This document shows, piece by piece, positions 44,793-55,108 of a stretch of 64,000 nucleotides of DNA. The notes beneath the pieces were generated by a model. It saw only the letters and a list, made by a program, of their open reading frames with translations, had not been told where the DNA came from and searched no databases. The position numbers were made by a program, and so were the translations under genes. Numbering within the stretch: the stretch's first letter is position 1; each line of letters opens with the position of its first letter. The DNA comes from Exiguobacterium mexicanum (GTDB taxonomy: Bacteria > Bacillota > Bacilli > Exiguobacteriales > Exiguobacteriaceae), in NCBI RefSeq assembly GCF_005960665.1, contig NZ_CP040676.1:1808501-1872500 (forward strand), written 5' to 3'.

Positions 44793-47444
44793 TTATTTAC
44801 GCAACTCTTCCAAACGGGCACGGACTGCGTCACGCTTGTCGAGGTAGTCTTTCTCTTTCGCCTTCTCTTCGTCGATGACGTGAGCCGGCGCCTTGCCAGT
44901 GAAGCCTGGGTTGCCGAGTTTCTTCTGAACACGCTCGACTTCCTTCTCGTACTTCGCCACTTCTTTCTCAAGACGGGCGATTTCTTCCTCGAAGTTGATG
45001 AGGTCGGCGAGTGGGATGAACAGTTCCGCACCCGTCATGATGGCCGACATCGACTTATCAGGAGCCGCCAAGCCGCGTCCGATTTCGAGCTCGGTCGCGT
45101 TCGTGAACTTGCCGATCGTCGCTTCGTTTTCGCTCAAGTAACCTTGTGTCGTGTCGTCACTTGTCGCGATGAAGAGCTGAATCGGTTTCGACATCGGGGC
45201 GTTCACTTCCGAACGAATGTTACGGACCGAACGGATGACGTTCATGACCGCTTCGAACGCTGGTACCGAGTCCGCGAAGTGGAGCTCGTCGCGACGTGTC
45301 GGGTAGCTCGCACGGACGATCGAGTCGCCTTCGTGCGGCAAGTGCTGCCAGATTTCCTCTGTGAGGAACGGCATGAACGGATGCATGAGACGCATGATCG
45401 AGTCGAGCGTGTAGGCGAGCACTGAACGTGTCGTCGCTTTCGCCGCCTCGTCCTCACCGTAGAGCGTGAGTTTCGCCATCTCGATGTACCAGTTACAGAA
45501 CTCTTCCCAAATGAAGTTGTACAAGTAACGACCGGCTTCGCCGAACTCATACTTGTCGACGAGACGCGTCACTTGGTCGATCGTGTCGTTCAAGCGTGTG
45601 AGAATCCACTTGTCGGCGAGCGTCTTCTCACCTGACAAATCGATATCCTCATACTTCATGCCGTCCATGTTCATGAGGGCGAAACGGCTCGCGTTCCAAA
45701 TCTTGTTCGCGAAGTTCCATGTCGATTCGATCTTCTCCCAATAGAAGCGAAGGTCGTTCCCTGGTGTCGATCCTGTGAGGAGGAACCAGCGGAGCGAGTC
45801 CGCGCCGTATTGGTCGATGACTTCCATCGGGTCGACGCCGTTACCGAGCGATTTCGACATTTTCCGGCCTTCCGAGTCGCGGATGAGACCGTGGATGAGC
45901 ACGTCGTTGAACGGCTGCTTCCCAGTGAACTCGAGCGATTGGAAGATCATGCGCGATACCCAGAAGAAGATGATGTCGTAACCCGTGACGAGCGCGCTCG
46001 TCGGGAAGTAACGTTTGAAGTCTGCTGAATCCGTGTCCGGCCAGCCCATCGTCGAGAACGGCCAGAGCGCTGACGAGAACCATGTGTCGAGCACGTCTTC
46101 GTCTTGGTGCCAGTTCTCACTGTCCGCCGGTGCTTCTTTACCTACATAGACTTCACCCGTCTCATTGTGGTACCACGCCGGGATGCGGTGGCCCCACCAG
46201 AGTTGACGGCTGATACACCAATCGCGGATGTTCTCCATCCAACGGAGGTATGTGCCTTCGAACCGCTCTGGGACGAAGTTGACTTTCGTATCGTCATGTC
46301 CTTGAGCTTCGAGCGCTGCTTTCGCGAGCGGCTCCATGTCGACGAACCACTGTTTCGAAAGATACGGCTCGATGACTGCGCCTGAACGTTCCGAGTGGCC
46401 GACCGAGTGCGTGTGCGGCTCGATCTTGACGAGCGTGCCGTCCGCTTCCAAATCTTTCACGAGTTGCTTGCGGCATTCGAAGCGGTCGAGCCCTTCGTAC
46501 TTGCCGGCGTTCTCGTTCATCTTGCCGCCTTCGTCCATGACGAGGATGCGCGGGAGCTCGTGGCGGTTCCCAATCTCAAAGTCGTTCGGGTCGTGCGCCG
46601 GTGTGATCTTGACGCAACCTGTACCGAACTCCATGTCGACGTAGTCGTCGGCGACAATCGGGATCTCACGGTTCATGACCGGAAGCATGATCGTCTTGCC
46701 GACGAGGTGCGCGTAACGCTCATCTTTCGGGTTGACGGCAACGGCTGTATCGCCGAGCATCGTCTCCGGACGCGTCGTCGCGATCTCGATGTGGCCTGAT
46801 CCGTCAGCGAGCGGATACTTCATGTGGTAGAATGCGCCTTCGACTTCTTGGTAGATGACCTCGATATCCGAGACGGCCGTCTTTTGTGCCGGGTCCCAGT
46901 TGACGATGTACTCGCCGCGGTAAATCAAGCCCTTCTCATAGAGACGGACGAATACTTCCTGGACCGCTTTCGAGAGTCCTTCGTCGAGCGTGAAGCGCTC
47001 ACGTGAGTAGTCGAGACCGAGACCAAGTTTTGACCACTGGGCACGGATTGTGTCGGCGTACTCGTCTTTCCATTCCCACGTCTTCTCGAGGAACTTCTCG
47101 CGTCCGAGGTCGTAACGCATGATGCCGTCCTCACGGAGCTTCTGTTCGACTTTCGCTTGGGTCGCGATACCGGCATGGTCCATCCCTGGGAGCCAGAGGA
47201 CGTCATAGCCTTGCATGCGCTTGAGGCGCGTCAATAAGTCTTGGAGCGTCGTGTCCCACGCGTGTCCGAGGTGAAGTTTCCCCGTTACGTTCGGTGGCGG
47301 GATGACGATCGTGTACGGCTGTTTTGAATCGTCCTCGTCTGCTTTGAATACGTCGTTCTCTAACCAGTAGTCATACCATTTCGCTTCCGTCGCACTTGGA
47401 TCGTACTTCGTCGGCATGGTGATTTCGTTTGTCTCGTTGGCCAT
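44793..47444 (-). CDS. valS: Valyl-tRNA synthetase
   Basis: Class I aminoacyl-tRNA synthetase charging tRNA-Val, 883 residues. HIGH-type motif [15 protein letters not shown], editing domain with [18 protein letters not shown] motif [11 protein letters not shown], and the C-terminal coiled coil ([21 protein letters not shown]). ATG at 47444 follows GAGGAGGTTGGGCAT. Expression is controlled by the upstream T-box. Confidence 0.97.
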   Translation of the reverse strand: MANETNEITMPTKYDPSATEAKWYDYWLENDVFKADEDDSKQPYTIVIPPPNVTGKLHLGHAWDTTLQDLLTRLKRMQGYDVLWLPGMDHAGIATQAKVEQKLREDGIMRYDLGREKFLEKTWEWKDEYADTIRAQWSKLGLGLDYSRERFTLDEGLSKAVQEVFVRLYEKGLIYRGEYIVNWDPAQKTAVSDIEVIYQEVEGAFYHMKYPLADGSGHIEIATTRPETMLGDTAVAVNPKDERYAHLVGKTIMLPVMNREIPIVADDYVDMEFGTGCVKITPAHDPNDFEIGNRHELPRILVMDEGGKMNENAGKYEGLDRFECRKQLVKDLEADGTLVKIEPHTHSVGHSERSGAVIEPYLSKQWFVDMEPLAKAALEAQGHDDTKVNFVPERFEGTYLRWMENIRDWCISRQLWWGHRIPAWYHNETGEVYVGKEAPADSENWHQDEDVLDTWFSSALWPFSTMGWPDTDSADFKRYFPTSALVTGYDIIFFWVSRMIFQSLEFTGKQPFNDVLIHGLIRDSEGRKMSKSLGNGVDPMEVIDQYGADSLRWFLLTGSTPGNDLRFYWEKIESTWNFANKIWNASRFALMNMDGMKYEDIDLSGEKTLADKWILTRLNDTIDQVTRLVDKYEFGEAGRYLYNFIWEEFCNWYIEMAKLTLYGEDEAAKATTRSVLAYTLDSIMRLMHPFMPFLTEEIWQHLPHEGDSIVRASYPTRRDELHFADSVPAFEAVMNVIRSVRNIRSEVNAPMSKPIQLFIATSDDTTQGYLSENEATIGKFTNATELEIGRGLAAPDKSMSAIMTGAELFIPLADLINFEEEIARLEKEVAKYEKEVERVQKKLGNPGFTGKAPAHVIDEEKAKEKDYLDKRDAVRARLEELRK

Positions 47445-47465
47445 ATGCCCAACCTCCTCTAATAA

Positions 47466-47732
47466 TGTGGACAAAAAAACGGCTACTCTCGTCCTTAACG
47501 CTAAGGACGAAAGAAGCCGTATCTTCCGCGGTACCACCTTAGTTCGCCAACAGGTGGCGCCCTCAAAATCGAATAACGGTCGATGGACCGGACCTTCCTA
47601 CTTCGTTCAAAAGGTCAGCTCCGAGGCGACTTCCGCACCATCCTTCGCGGCCTCGCACCAAGCGGCCGCGTCTCTGAAAAAGGATGTTGATTGCGTACTA
47701 TTCCTCATCGTAGCTTTTGTTCGTATCTGTTA
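47466..47732 (-). ncRNA. T-box leader of valS
   Basis: Riboswitch that binds uncharged tRNA-Val and prevents termination. The T-box core AGGTGGTACCGCGG lies at 47540-47526 (minus strand). A long terminator stem (ACGGCT...AGCCGT) with seven T residues occupies 47520-47473. Upstream, about 170 nt form Stem I; a GTC in GGAAGTCGCC (around 47630) is the likely valine specifier. Confidence 0.9.
47473..47520 (-). terminator. Regulated terminator of the valS T-box
   Basis: ACGGCT-CTCGTCCTTA paired with TAAGGACGA-AGCCGT, followed by seven T residues on the minus strand. Confidence 0.88.
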
Positions 47733-47736
47733 AACA

Positions 47737-47765
47737 ATTGTAGCGACAGAAGATGTTTCCGTCAA
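47737..47765 (-). promoter_or_regulatory. Promoter of valS
   Basis: TTGACG (47765-47760), 17-bp spacer, TACAAT (47742-47737) on the minus strand, immediately after the hemL stop. Confidence 0.75.
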
Positions 47766-47767
47766 GA

Positions 47768-49072
47768 TTACAATGAAAACTCTTGTTGCAGCTCTTTGAA
47801 CGTCGCGTCGACCGCTGCGAGCGTCAAGTCGATATCTTCGTCCGTGTGCACGGTCGAGAGGAACAAGCCTTCGAACTGTGACGGTGGCAAGAACACGCCG
47901 CGCGCCGCCATCTTCTGATAGTAAGCACGGAACAAGTCGAGGTTCGCCGTCTTCGCCTTCTCGAAGTTCGTCACTTTCTCGTTCGTGAAGAAGAATCCGA
48001 ACATCGAGCCAGCCCGGTTCGTGTCGTGCGGGATGTTATACTTTTCGGCCGCTTTCGTGTAGCCTTCGGCGAGACGGTCCGCTTTGCGTTCGAACTCGGC
48101 GTAGTGCTCAGGCTTGAGTTGCGACAGCGTCGTGTAGCCGGCGATCATCGCGAGCGGGTTCCCCGAGAGCGTCCCCGCCTGGTAAATCGGTCCTTGCGGC
48201 GCGATTTTTTCCATGATCTCGCGTTTCCCGCCATAGGCACCGACCGGAAGGCCGCCGCCGATGACTTTTCCGAGGCACGTCAAATCCGGCGTCACGCCGA
48301 AGTAACCTTGGGCACAGTTGTAGCCGACCCGGAACCCGGTCATGACCTCGTCAAAGATGAGGAGCGCGCCGTATTGTTCCGTGATCTCGCGGAGTCCTTC
48401 AAGGAATCCAGGTTGCGGTGGCACGAAGCCCATGTTGCCGGCCGCCGGTTCGACGATGACCCCAGCGATGTCGTCACCGAACTTCTCGAACGCGACGCGA
48501 AGGGCATCCAAGTCGTTGTACGGCACCGTGAGCGTCTGGCTCGCCAAGTCTTTCGGTACGCCCGGCGAGTCCGGGAGACCGAGCGTCGCGACGCCCGAAC
48601 CGGCCTTGATGAGGAGCGAGTCGCCGTGACCGTGGTAGCAGCCTTCGAACTTCAAGATTTTCGTCTTGCCCGTGTAGCCGCGTGCGAGGCGGAGTGCCGC
48701 CATCGTCGCTTCCGTACCCGAGTTGACCATGCGCACCATCTCGATTGATGGGACGCGCTCGATGACGAGCTCGGCCATTTTCGTCTCAAGCTCGGTCGGC
48801 GTCCCGAACGTCCAGCCTTTCTCGGCTTGCTCTTGAATCGCCTTCGTGACGACAGGGTCGCGGTGGCCGAGGATGAGTGGTCCCCATGAGAGGACGTAAT
48901 CGATATATTCGTTGCCATCGATGTCGTAGACGCGTGAACCTTCACCGCGTTCAGCGAAGATTGGCGTCATGCCGACTGATTTATAGGCACGGACCGGGCT
49001 GTTTACCCCGCCCGGCATGAGCGGACGTGCTTGTTCGAACGCCGCTTCTGAGCGTGTTTGTTTGTAGGTCAT
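47768..49072 (-). CDS. hemL: Glutamate-1-semialdehyde 2,1-aminomutase
   Basis: PLP enzyme making 5-aminolevulinate from glutamate-1-semialdehyde, 434 residues. [10 protein letters not shown], the [15 protein letters not shown] loop, [22 protein letters not shown] and the PLP lysine in [16 protein letters not shown] are all present. The start overlaps the hemB stop (ATGA), with GGAAGGAG upstream. Last gene of hemCDBL. Confidence 0.97.
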   Translation of the reverse strand: MTYKQTRSEAAFEQARPLMPGGVNSPVRAYKSVGMTPIFAERGEGSRVYDIDGNEYIDYVLSWGPLILGHRDPVVTKAIQEQAEKGWTFGTPTELETKMAELVIERVPSIEMVRMVNSGTEATMAALRLARGYTGKTKILKFEGCYHGHGDSLLIKAGSGVATLGLPDSPGVPKDLASQTLTVPYNDLDALRVAFEKFGDDIAGVIVEPAAGNMGFVPPQPGFLEGLREITEQYGALLIFDEVMTGFRVGYNCAQGYFGVTPDLTCLGKVIGGGLPVGAYGGKREIMEKIAPQGPIYQAGTLSGNPLAMIAGYTTLSQLKPEHYAEFERKADRLAEGYTKAAEKYNIPHDTNRAGSMFGFFFTNEKVTNFEKAKTANLDLFRAYYQKMAARGVFLPPSQFEGLFLSTVHTDEDIDLTLAAVDATFKELQQEFSL

Positions 49073-50049
49073 GCGTAGTCTCCTTCCAAATAGCGACAGA
49101 CATCTTTTGCGAAATACGTGACGATGAGGTCCGCACCGGCCCGTTTGAAGCCGACCATCGTCTCCATGACGATGCGTTGCTCATCGACCCAGTCGTTTAG
49201 AGCAGCCGCTTTGACCATGGCGTACTCTCCGCTCACGTTATACGCCACGATCGGCATATCGAGCGAATCGCGCATGTCACGGATGATGTCCATGAACGCG
49301 AGCGCTGGTTTGACGATCATGAAGTCGGCGCCTTGCTCGACGTCCGATTGTGATTCACGGAACGCTTCACGGCGGTTGGCCGGGTCCATCTGATAGCCTT
49401 TGCGGTCGCCTTCACCAGGTGCCGATTGAGCTGCGTCACGGAACGGTCCGTAGTACGCCGATGCGTACTTGACGCCGTAACTCATGATTGGGATATGGTT
49501 GAATCCGTTCTGGTCGAGCCCTTCACGGATGGCGGCGACGAAGCCGTCCATCATCGAGCTCGGTGCGATGATGTCAGCGCCTGCTTGCGCTTGCGTGATG
49601 GCCGTCTGGACGTGAAGCGGTAGCGACGCGTCGTTATCGACGTCACCGTTCTTCACGATGCCACAGTGGCCTGTCGACGTGTATTCACATAGGCATGTGT
49701 CCGCGATGACCGTGAGCTGTGGCGCCCACTCTTTCACTTTACGGATCGCTTCTTGGACGATGCCGTGGTCATGATACGCTTCCGTACCTTCCGGGTCTTT
49801 ATGTTCCGGCACGCCGAACAAGAGCACCGATTGAATGCCGAGGTCGACGATCTCCTTGATCTCGTCCTCGAGGCGGTCGAGCGAGAAATTGAAGACGCCA
49901 GGCATCGAGCTGACTTCGCGTTTAATGTCTGTCCCTTCGATGATGAAGAGCGGGTAAATCAAATCTTCTTTCCGAACATGATTTTCACGTACGAGTGCAC
50001 GCATCGACTTCGATGAACGAAGACGACGATGACGATCAAACTGGTTCAT
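49069..50049 (-). CDS. hemB: Delta-aminolevulinic acid dehydratase (porphobilinogen synthase)
   Basis: Condenses two 5-aminolevulinates to porphobilinogen, 326 residues. Zinc-site [14 protein letters not shown], first Schiff-base lysine in [18 protein letters not shown], second in [14 protein letters not shown] at 50049 follows GGGGAGGATTTTTC and overlaps the hemD stop by 4 bp; a longer reading would extend into hemD. Confidence 0.97.
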   Translation of the reverse strand: MNQFDRHRRLRSSKSMRALVRENHVRKEDLIYPLFIIEGTDIKREVSSMPGVFNFSLDRLEDEIKEIVDLGIQSVLLFGVPEHKDPEGTEAYHDHGIVQEAIRKVKEWAPQLTVIADTCLCEYTSTGHCGIVKNGDVDNDASLPLHVQTAITQAQAGADIIAPSSMMDGFVAAIREGLDQNGFNHIPIMSYGVKYASAYYGPFRDAAQSAPGEGDRKGYQMDPANRREAFRESQSDVEQGADFMIVKPALAFMDIIRDMRDSLDMPIVAYNVSGEYAMVKAAALNDWVDEQRIVMETMVGFKRAGADLIVTYFAKDVCRYLEGDYA

Positions 50050-50711
50050 GAAAAATCCTCCCCTATACACTGTATTAATGCATCCATAGTATAACACTCA
50101 GGCACTCGGACCGGTAACGTCGACACTTCCCGGACGGCGCGCTCGGTCACTTCACCGATGGCGTACCACGTCCCGTGGAAATGGTCGAGATATGGCGTGA
50201 GCGCCCGGACGGCGGACGGGCTGAGCACGAGGAGCGCCTCGATTCCTTCGAGCGCCTCGACTTCCGTCTCTGTCAGTTCACGGCCGATCGTCTCATAGAC
50301 GACCCAGTCGTGGACGTTTTCGAGTTGCGTCATATGCGCCGTGTTCGCCAAGTCGCCCCGGGCGAACAAGACGACCTCGTCTGACTTTACGACAGTCGCA
50401 AGGTCATGGAACAACGCCTCGCCCGTAAACGTCTCCGGCATGAGTCCGACAGTGAATCCGACGGTCTCGAGTGCTTGTTTCGTTTTCTCGCCGACGGCCG
50501 CGACTTTGACGTCACGTGGGACGTCACAAAGCGCCGGTACCGCCGTCTGGCTCGTCACGACGAGCCAATCGAACCGGTGAATCGGCATCTCGCGATGTGT
50601 CAATCTCGTCTCGATAAGCGGGACATGATGCACGGAAAGACCGCTCGCGGCGAGCCGGGCTCGTTGCGTAGCGGTCAGTCGTTTTGTCCCTGTGTACCAG
50701 ACGTCACGCAT
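50046..50711 (-). CDS. hemD: Uroporphyrinogen-III synthase
   Basis: Cyclises hydroxymethylbilane with inversion of ring D, 221 residues. Sequence is poorly conserved in this family; visible marks are the paired Rossmann-like halves, [27 protein letters not shown], and the closing [10 protein letters not shown]. Position between hemC and hemB confirms it. Overlaps hemC by 8 bp. Confidence 0.92.
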   Translation of the reverse strand: MRDVWYTGTKRLTATQRARLAASGLSVHHVPLIETRLTHREMPIHRFDWLVVTSQTAVPALCDVPRDVKVAAVGEKTKQALETVGFTVGLMPETFTGEALFHDLATVVKSDEVVLFARGDLANTAHMTQLENVHDWVVYETIGRELTETEVEALEGIEALLVLSPSAVRALTPYLDHFHGTWYAIGEVTERAVREVSTLPVRVPECYTMDALIQCIGEDFS

Positions 50712-51621
50712 TGACCGAGGCGAGAATTTCGCGCCCGCCGCGTCCGAGAAGATCGTCTGCTACCTCGTTCCCGAGTGCGACCGCGTCAGACGACGTCTTC
50801 GTCACGCGGAGCACTTCTTTGCCGTCGACCGATGCGATGAGGCCCGTCAGTGTCACGTCGTCCCCATCGACCGTCGCATAACCGCCGACCGGAACGTGGC
50901 AGCTGCCTTCGATCGCCTTGAGGAACGTCCGCTCCGCCGTCGCCGCTTTCGCCGTCACGTCGTCATGCAGGAGTTGCAAGACGTTCGTCACTTCAGCGTC
51001 GTCTTTCCGGCTTTCGATGGCGAGCACGCCTTGACCGACCGCCGGGACCATCATATCGGCGTCAAGCGCTTCGAAGTCGACGCGATCTGTCCACCCCATG
51101 CGTTCGAGCCCGGCTTTGGCGAGCAAGATGGCATTGAAGTTTTCCGTCTCAAGTTTTTTGAGGCGTGTATCGATGTTGCCGCGGATCCATTGAATCTCGA
51201 AGTCCGGGCGGGCGGCGAGCATCTGCGCGCCGCGACGAAGTGAGCTCGTCCCGATGACAGCACCTTCCGGGAGCGTCTCGAGCGTGTACCCGTTCTCGCA
51301 GATGAGCACGTCTCGGGCGTCAACGCGTTTCGGCATGCAGCTGATAAAAAGTTCTTCCGGCAACTCGGCCGGCACGTCTTTCATGCTGTGGACGGCGAAA
51401 TCGATTTCCCCGGCAATCATTTGTTGCTGAATCTCTTTGACGAACAACCCTTTGCCGCCGACTTTCGATAACTGGACATCGACGATTTGGTCGCCTTTCG
51501 TCACGATTTCCTTGATCTCGAACTCGTTTTGAGCCCCGGCTTTCTTCAATTGCTCGATGACCCATTTCGTCTGTGTCATCGCAAGTTGTGAACGGCGTGA
51601 GCCGACGATAATTTTACGCAT
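50704..51621 (-). CDS. hemC: Porphobilinogen deaminase (hydroxymethylbilane synthase)
   Basis: Polymerises four porphobilinogens, 305 residues. [13 protein letters not shown] start, [35 protein letters not shown] and the dipyrromethane cofactor cysteine in [15 protein letters not shown] at 51621 follows AAGGGGATATGGACT. A terminator-like hairpin lies between hemA and this gene. Confidence 0.97.
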   Translation of the reverse strand: MRKIIVGSRRSQLAMTQTKWVIEQLKKAGAQNEFEIKEIVTKGDQIVDVQLSKVGGKGLFVKEIQQQMIAGEIDFAVHSMKDVPAELPEELFISCMPKRVDARDVLICENGYTLETLPEGAVIGTSSLRRGAQMLAARPDFEIQWIRGNIDTRLKKLETENFNAILLAKAGLERMGWTDRVDFEALDADMMVPAVGQGVLAIESRKDDAEVTNVLQLLHDDVTAKAATAERTFLKAIEGSCHVPVGGYATVDGDDVTLTGLIASVDGKEVLRVTKTSSDAVALGNEVADDLLGRGGREILASVNA

Positions 51622-51640
51622 AGTCCATATCCCCTTCATA

Positions 51641-51671
51641 GAAAAAGGCGACGAGATCCGCCGCCTTTTTT
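51641..51671 (-). terminator. Intra-operon terminator or attenuator between hemA and hemC
   Basis: Minus strand AAAAAAGGCG...CGCCTTTTTC hairpin just after the hemA stop and before the hemC ribosome binding site. I see no promoter between it and hemC, so partial read-through is likely. Confidence 0.7.
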
Positions 51672-51680
51672 GATTTTGTA

Positions 51681-53024
51681 TTAGCGCATCAAAGCGCGGA
51701 GTGGTGCTTTCGCTGACATCGCTTCTGTCTCTTCCATTTCTGGCTCGACGTCAGGGACGTCGACATCAAGGCCGAACGTCTCGACGAACTGGTTGATACG
51801 TGTGTTCGCATCCGGTTGCGCCGCGGCGTCTTTGATGTAGTCGATCGGTTCACGAAGCATCTGGTTGATGATTGACTTCATATGTTTGCCGATGACTTTT
51901 TTATCCCGGTCCGATAGATGGTCAAGCTTACGCTCGAGGCTTTCCATCGTCTCTTCTTGAACAGTGAGGGCGCGGGCGCGCAACTCGTTCATGATCGGGA
52001 CGACACCGAGTGTGACGAGCCACGTTTGGAACTCTTGAATCGCTTCGTCGATTTTGATTTCAATCTTCTCCGCTTCGACAAGACGGGCCGCCAAGTTTTT
52101 GTTGACGATCCCGTTCAAGTCATCCACATCGAACAAATGGACGCCCGGAAGCGCCCGGACCGCTGGATCGATATCTCGCGGCACGGCAATGTCGATTAAT
52201 AACAGTGGACGTTCACGGCGAAGCAGTTGTGCGGCGGCGACATCGTCATAGCCGATGACCGCTTCTTTGGCGCCGGTCGAACTGATCAAAATATCGGCGT
52301 CGAGCAACCCACAGGCGATCTCACGGATCGAGTGGGCCCGGCCTTGGAACTTGTCGGCGACCGCTTTTGCTTTGCTCTCGGTCCGGTTAAAGACGGCAAT
52401 CTGTTTCGCACCGGCCTCGAACAAGTTGAGCGTCGTCAACTCGCCCGTCTCACCGGCACCGACGACGACGACTTGTTTATCATCGAGACGGTTGTACATC
52501 CCTTGAGCGAGCGTGACCGCTGCCGAGCTGACCGATACCGACATTTCCCCAATTTGTGTGTCGGTATGGGCGCGTTTGGCGAGCGTCACGGCCTCTTTGA
52601 ACAGTTTATTGAACACCGTTCCCGTCGTTCCGTTCTCTTGGGCGCGGAAGAAGCTTGATTTCACTTGTCCTAAAATTTGTGTTTCCCCAATGATCATCGA
52701 ATCGAGTCCAGACGTGACACGGAACAAATGGCGAATTGCCTCTTCTCCTTCACGAATCGATAAATAAGGGGTGAATTGGTCCATCTCTAAATCAAACCAG
52801 TTCGCTAAAAAGCGTTTTGTATAATAACGTCCGGTGTGGAGCTGGTCTGTGACGACGTATAGCTCCGTCCGGTTACAAGTCGACAAAATAACCGATTCAA
52901 ATATGCTCTTCTCTTCGCGAAGTGCAATCATCGCATCCACGATTTCTTGCTCCCCAAACGAGAACTGCTCCCGAATCGCGACAGGGGCTGTCTTGTTATT
53001 TAGTCCAACGACGACAATATGCAT
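51681..53024 (-). CDS. hemA: Glutamyl-tRNA reductase
   Basis: NADPH enzyme reducing glutamyl-tRNA to glutamate-1-semialdehyde, the committed step, 447 residues. Catalytic cysteine in [31 protein letters not shown], and nucleotide-binding [13 protein letters not shown]-terminal dimerisation helix. ATG at 53024 follows GAGGGGAAGAGGTAC. Unlike B. subtilis, no hemX lies between it and hemC. Confidence 0.97.
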   Translation of the reverse strand: MHIVVVGLNNKTAPVAIREQFSFGEQEIVDAMIALREEKSIFESVILSTCNRTELYVVTDQLHTGRYYTKRFLANWFDLEMDQFTPYLSIREGEEAIRHLFRVTSGLDSMIIGETQILGQVKSSFFRAQENGTTGTVFNKLFKEAVTLAKRAHTDTQIGEMSVSVSSAAVTLAQGMYNRLDDKQVVVVGAGETGELTTLNLFEAGAKQIAVFNRTESKAKAVADKFQGRAHSIREIACGLLDADILISSTGAKEAVIGYDDVAAAQLLRRERPLLLIDIAVPRDIDPAVRALPGVHLFDVDDLNGIVNKNLAARLVEAEKIEIKIDEAIQEFQTWLVTLGVVPIMNELRARALTVQEETMESLERKLDHLSDRDKKVIGKHMKSIINQMLREPIDYIKDAAAQPDANTRINQFVETFGLDVDVPDVEPEMEETEAMSAKAPLRALMR

Positions 53025-53089
53025 GTACCTCTTCCCCTCATCCAAAATCCACCGACGGTTGTCTCTTCTTTTTCACATCTCTACCATAC

Positions 53090-53095
53090 ATTATA
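53090..53095 (-). promoter_or_regulatory. -10 element of the hemA promoter
   Basis: Perfect TATAAT on the minus strand about 65 bp before hemA, in an AT-rich gap; the -35 (around 53112-53118) is weak. Confidence 0.5.
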
Positions 53096-53165
53096 ACAAT
53101 TTTTATTTAGGAACTATAATCTTCTGTTCGATTTTTGTGAAATAATTTAAGAACTTTTTGTGACA

Positions 53166-53203
53166 GAAAAAAGTAGAAACGGACATGGAGACCATTTCTA
53201 CTT
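53166..53203 (-). terminator. Terminator of the AI-2E family permease gene
   Basis: AAGTAGAAA/TTTCTACTT inverted repeat followed by a T-run on the minus strand. Confidence 0.85.
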
Positions 53204-53209
53204 GTTTAA

Positions 53210-54388
53210 TCATTTCAGAGACGACGGATCGGTGATGATTTGACTCTCTGGTTTCTCATCTTCCTCTTCCGCTTCGAGGTAATGTTTTCGCTCCCTCAGC
53301 TTGTAAATCCGGACGATGTTTTGAACGACGACTTTTGCCACCGCATAGAACGGCACCGCGATGAGCATCCCGATAATCCCGGCCAAATTTCCGGCGACGA
53401 GCAAGACGATGATAATCGTCAGTGGATGCACCTTGAGCGACTTGCCTTGGATGAGCGGCGAGATGACGTTCGATTCGATTTGTTGAACGATGATGATGAC
53501 GACGATGACCCAGAGCACTTTGATCGGGTCTTGGATGAAAGCGACGACGACAGCCGGTGCCGCACCGAGGAACGGTCCAACGTACGGGATGATGTTCGTC
53601 ACCATCATGAAGAGCGCGAGCAAGATGGCATAGTCGAGTCCAATGATCCATAGTCCGATGAGCGACGTGATCCCGACGAAGAACGCCACGATCAATTGGG
53701 CATGGACGTAGTTTTTAACCGTCGTATGCATGTCATGCAAGATTTTACGAGTCTCCGTCTCGTAGTTCGACGGCAACAATTTCACGATCGAGTCTGGAAG
53801 ACGTTTCCCGTCAAGGAGCATGTACAAAAGCATGAACGGGATGACGACGATCGTAATGACGGCCGACGTGATGAAACCGACAAGACGACCGAACGATGAA
53901 GCGACATTCCCGAAGACGTCTCCGAGATACGACGTCACATTATTCGTGAAGTCGGTGAACATATCGTCATTCTCGGCGATAAAGCGTGACAAGAACTCGT
54001 TTTGCATGAGCGAGTCACGGACGGCGAACGCCTGTACTTGCAACTCCTTGGCGATACTCGGCATCGCGTTGACGAGCGACGTCACCTGTTCCGCGAGCAC
54101 CGGTCCGAGGATGCTGAAGACGAGCGTAAAAATCAGCACGAGTCCGCCGAGCGTGATGCCGACGGCGAGCGGACGTTTGCCGTCCATCCGTTTTTCTAAG
54201 AAGTCGACAATCCCGACTAAGAAATAATAGAAAAGTCCAGCAATGATGAGTGGTACCGTGACGAGCGCCAAAATGACTTGAATCGGTTCGAACACGAAAG
54301 AAATCTCCGTCCCGACCCAGATGACCAAGAAAATCGTCAGCGTCCAAAATAAGAAGCGGTACCATTTGTTTTGAAACATGATTTGCAT
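53210..54388 (-). CDS. AI-2E family transporter (PerM/YdiK-like permease)
   Basis: 392-residue polytopic membrane protein of the AI-2E transporter family, which includes proposed autoinducer exporters and Na+/H+ antiporters; the substrate is unknown. Several helices surround a soluble loop (about 85-160). The conserved segment TNIIPYVGPFLGAAPA and the later VVQQIESNVISPLIQGKSLKVHP (a PxxxG-type region) are diagnostic. ATG at 54388 follows AGGTGG; a downstream ATG (54379) is possible. The C-terminus is acidic and cytoplasmic. Confidence 0.88.
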   Translation of the reverse strand: MQIMFQNKWYRFLFWTLTIFLVIWVGTEISFVFEPIQVILALVTVPLIIAGLFYYFLVGIVDFLEKRMDGKRPLAVGITLGGLVLIFTLVFSILGPVLAEQVTSLVNAMPSIAKELQVQAFAVRDSLMQNEFLSRFIAENDDMFTDFTNNVTSYLGDVFGNVASSFGRLVGFITSAVITIVVIPFMLLYMLLDGKRLPDSIVKLLPSNYETETRKILHDMHTTVKNYVHAQLIVAFFVGITSLIGLWIIGLDYAILLALFMMVTNIIPYVGPFLGAAPAVVVAFIQDPIKVLWVIVVIIIVQQIESNVISPLIQGKSLKVHPLTIIIVLLVAGNLAGIIGMLIAVPFYAVAKVVVQNIVRIYKLRERKHYLEAEEEDEKPESQIITDPSSLK

Positions 54389-54470
54389 CTTTCCACCTCG
54401 TTCTATATTCTCTAGTCCTATGTATGTAGACAATTATACGATACTTACCCGCTCTCGTAACCCTGAAAAC

Positions 54471-54495
54471 AAAAAAGACGAGGGGTTCCCTCGTC
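54471..54495 (-). terminator. Terminator after engB
   Basis: GACGAGGG/CCCCTCGTC hairpin followed by six T residues on the minus strand. Confidence 0.85.
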
Positions 54496-54508
54496 TCCTC
54501 GTCTTCGC

Positions 54509-55105
54509 TCAATCTTCGTCTTGCGTCAACAAATCATAAATTGCTTTCCACGCCTCGTCTTTTCCTTCGGCCGTCTCCGCCGAGAAGGCGACGAACCGGT
54601 CAGTCGATTCGAACTGAAGCTTGCGTTTGACGGCCGCCTCATGTTTTTGACGTTGCGCTTTCTTGATCTTATCGAGCTTCGTCGCCACGACGATGACCGG
54701 AATCTCGTAATGCTTCAAGAAGTTGTACATCGTCACGTCGTCGCCCGACGGTTCATGACGGATATCGACCAAGAGGACGACGCCACGGAGGGCGCTTTGC
54801 GACGTCAAGTACTGCTCCATCATGACGCCCCACTTCTCACGCTCCGTCTTCGAAACTTTCGCGTAGCCGTAACCTGGAACGTCGACGAACATGATCTCAT
54901 CGTTGATGTTGAAGAAGTTCAGCGTCTGCGTCTTCCCTGGCTTTGAAGACGTGCGCGCGAGCGCTTTCCGCTGACAAATCTTGTTGATGAACGACGATTT
55001 CCCGACGTTCGAACGTCCAGCGAGTGCGACTTCCGGCAACTCGTGAATCGGATAATGGTCCGGTGCGACGGCACTCGTGACAAATTCTGCTTTAGTGATT
55101 TTCAT
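54509..55105 (-). CDS. engB: Ribosome biogenesis GTPase EngB (YsxC/YihA)
   Basis: Small GTPase for late 50S subunit assembly, 198 residues. G1 [13 protein letters not shown], switch segment [14 protein letters not shown]3 [14 protein letters not shown]4 ATKLDKI and G5 [23 protein letters not shown] precedes the ATG, 3 bp after the lon stop. Order clpX-lon-engB as in B. subtilis. Confidence 0.96.
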   Translation of the reverse strand: MKITKAEFVTSAVAPDHYPIHELPEVALAGRSNVGKSSFINKICQRKALARTSSKPGKTQTLNFFNINDEIMFVDVPGYGYAKVSKTEREKWGVMMEQYLTSQSALRGVVLLVDIRHEPSGDDVTMYNFLKHYEIPVIVVATKLDKIKKAQRQKHEAAVKRKLQFESTDRFVAFSAETAEGKDEAWKAIYDLLTQDED

Positions 55106-55108
55106 TAT

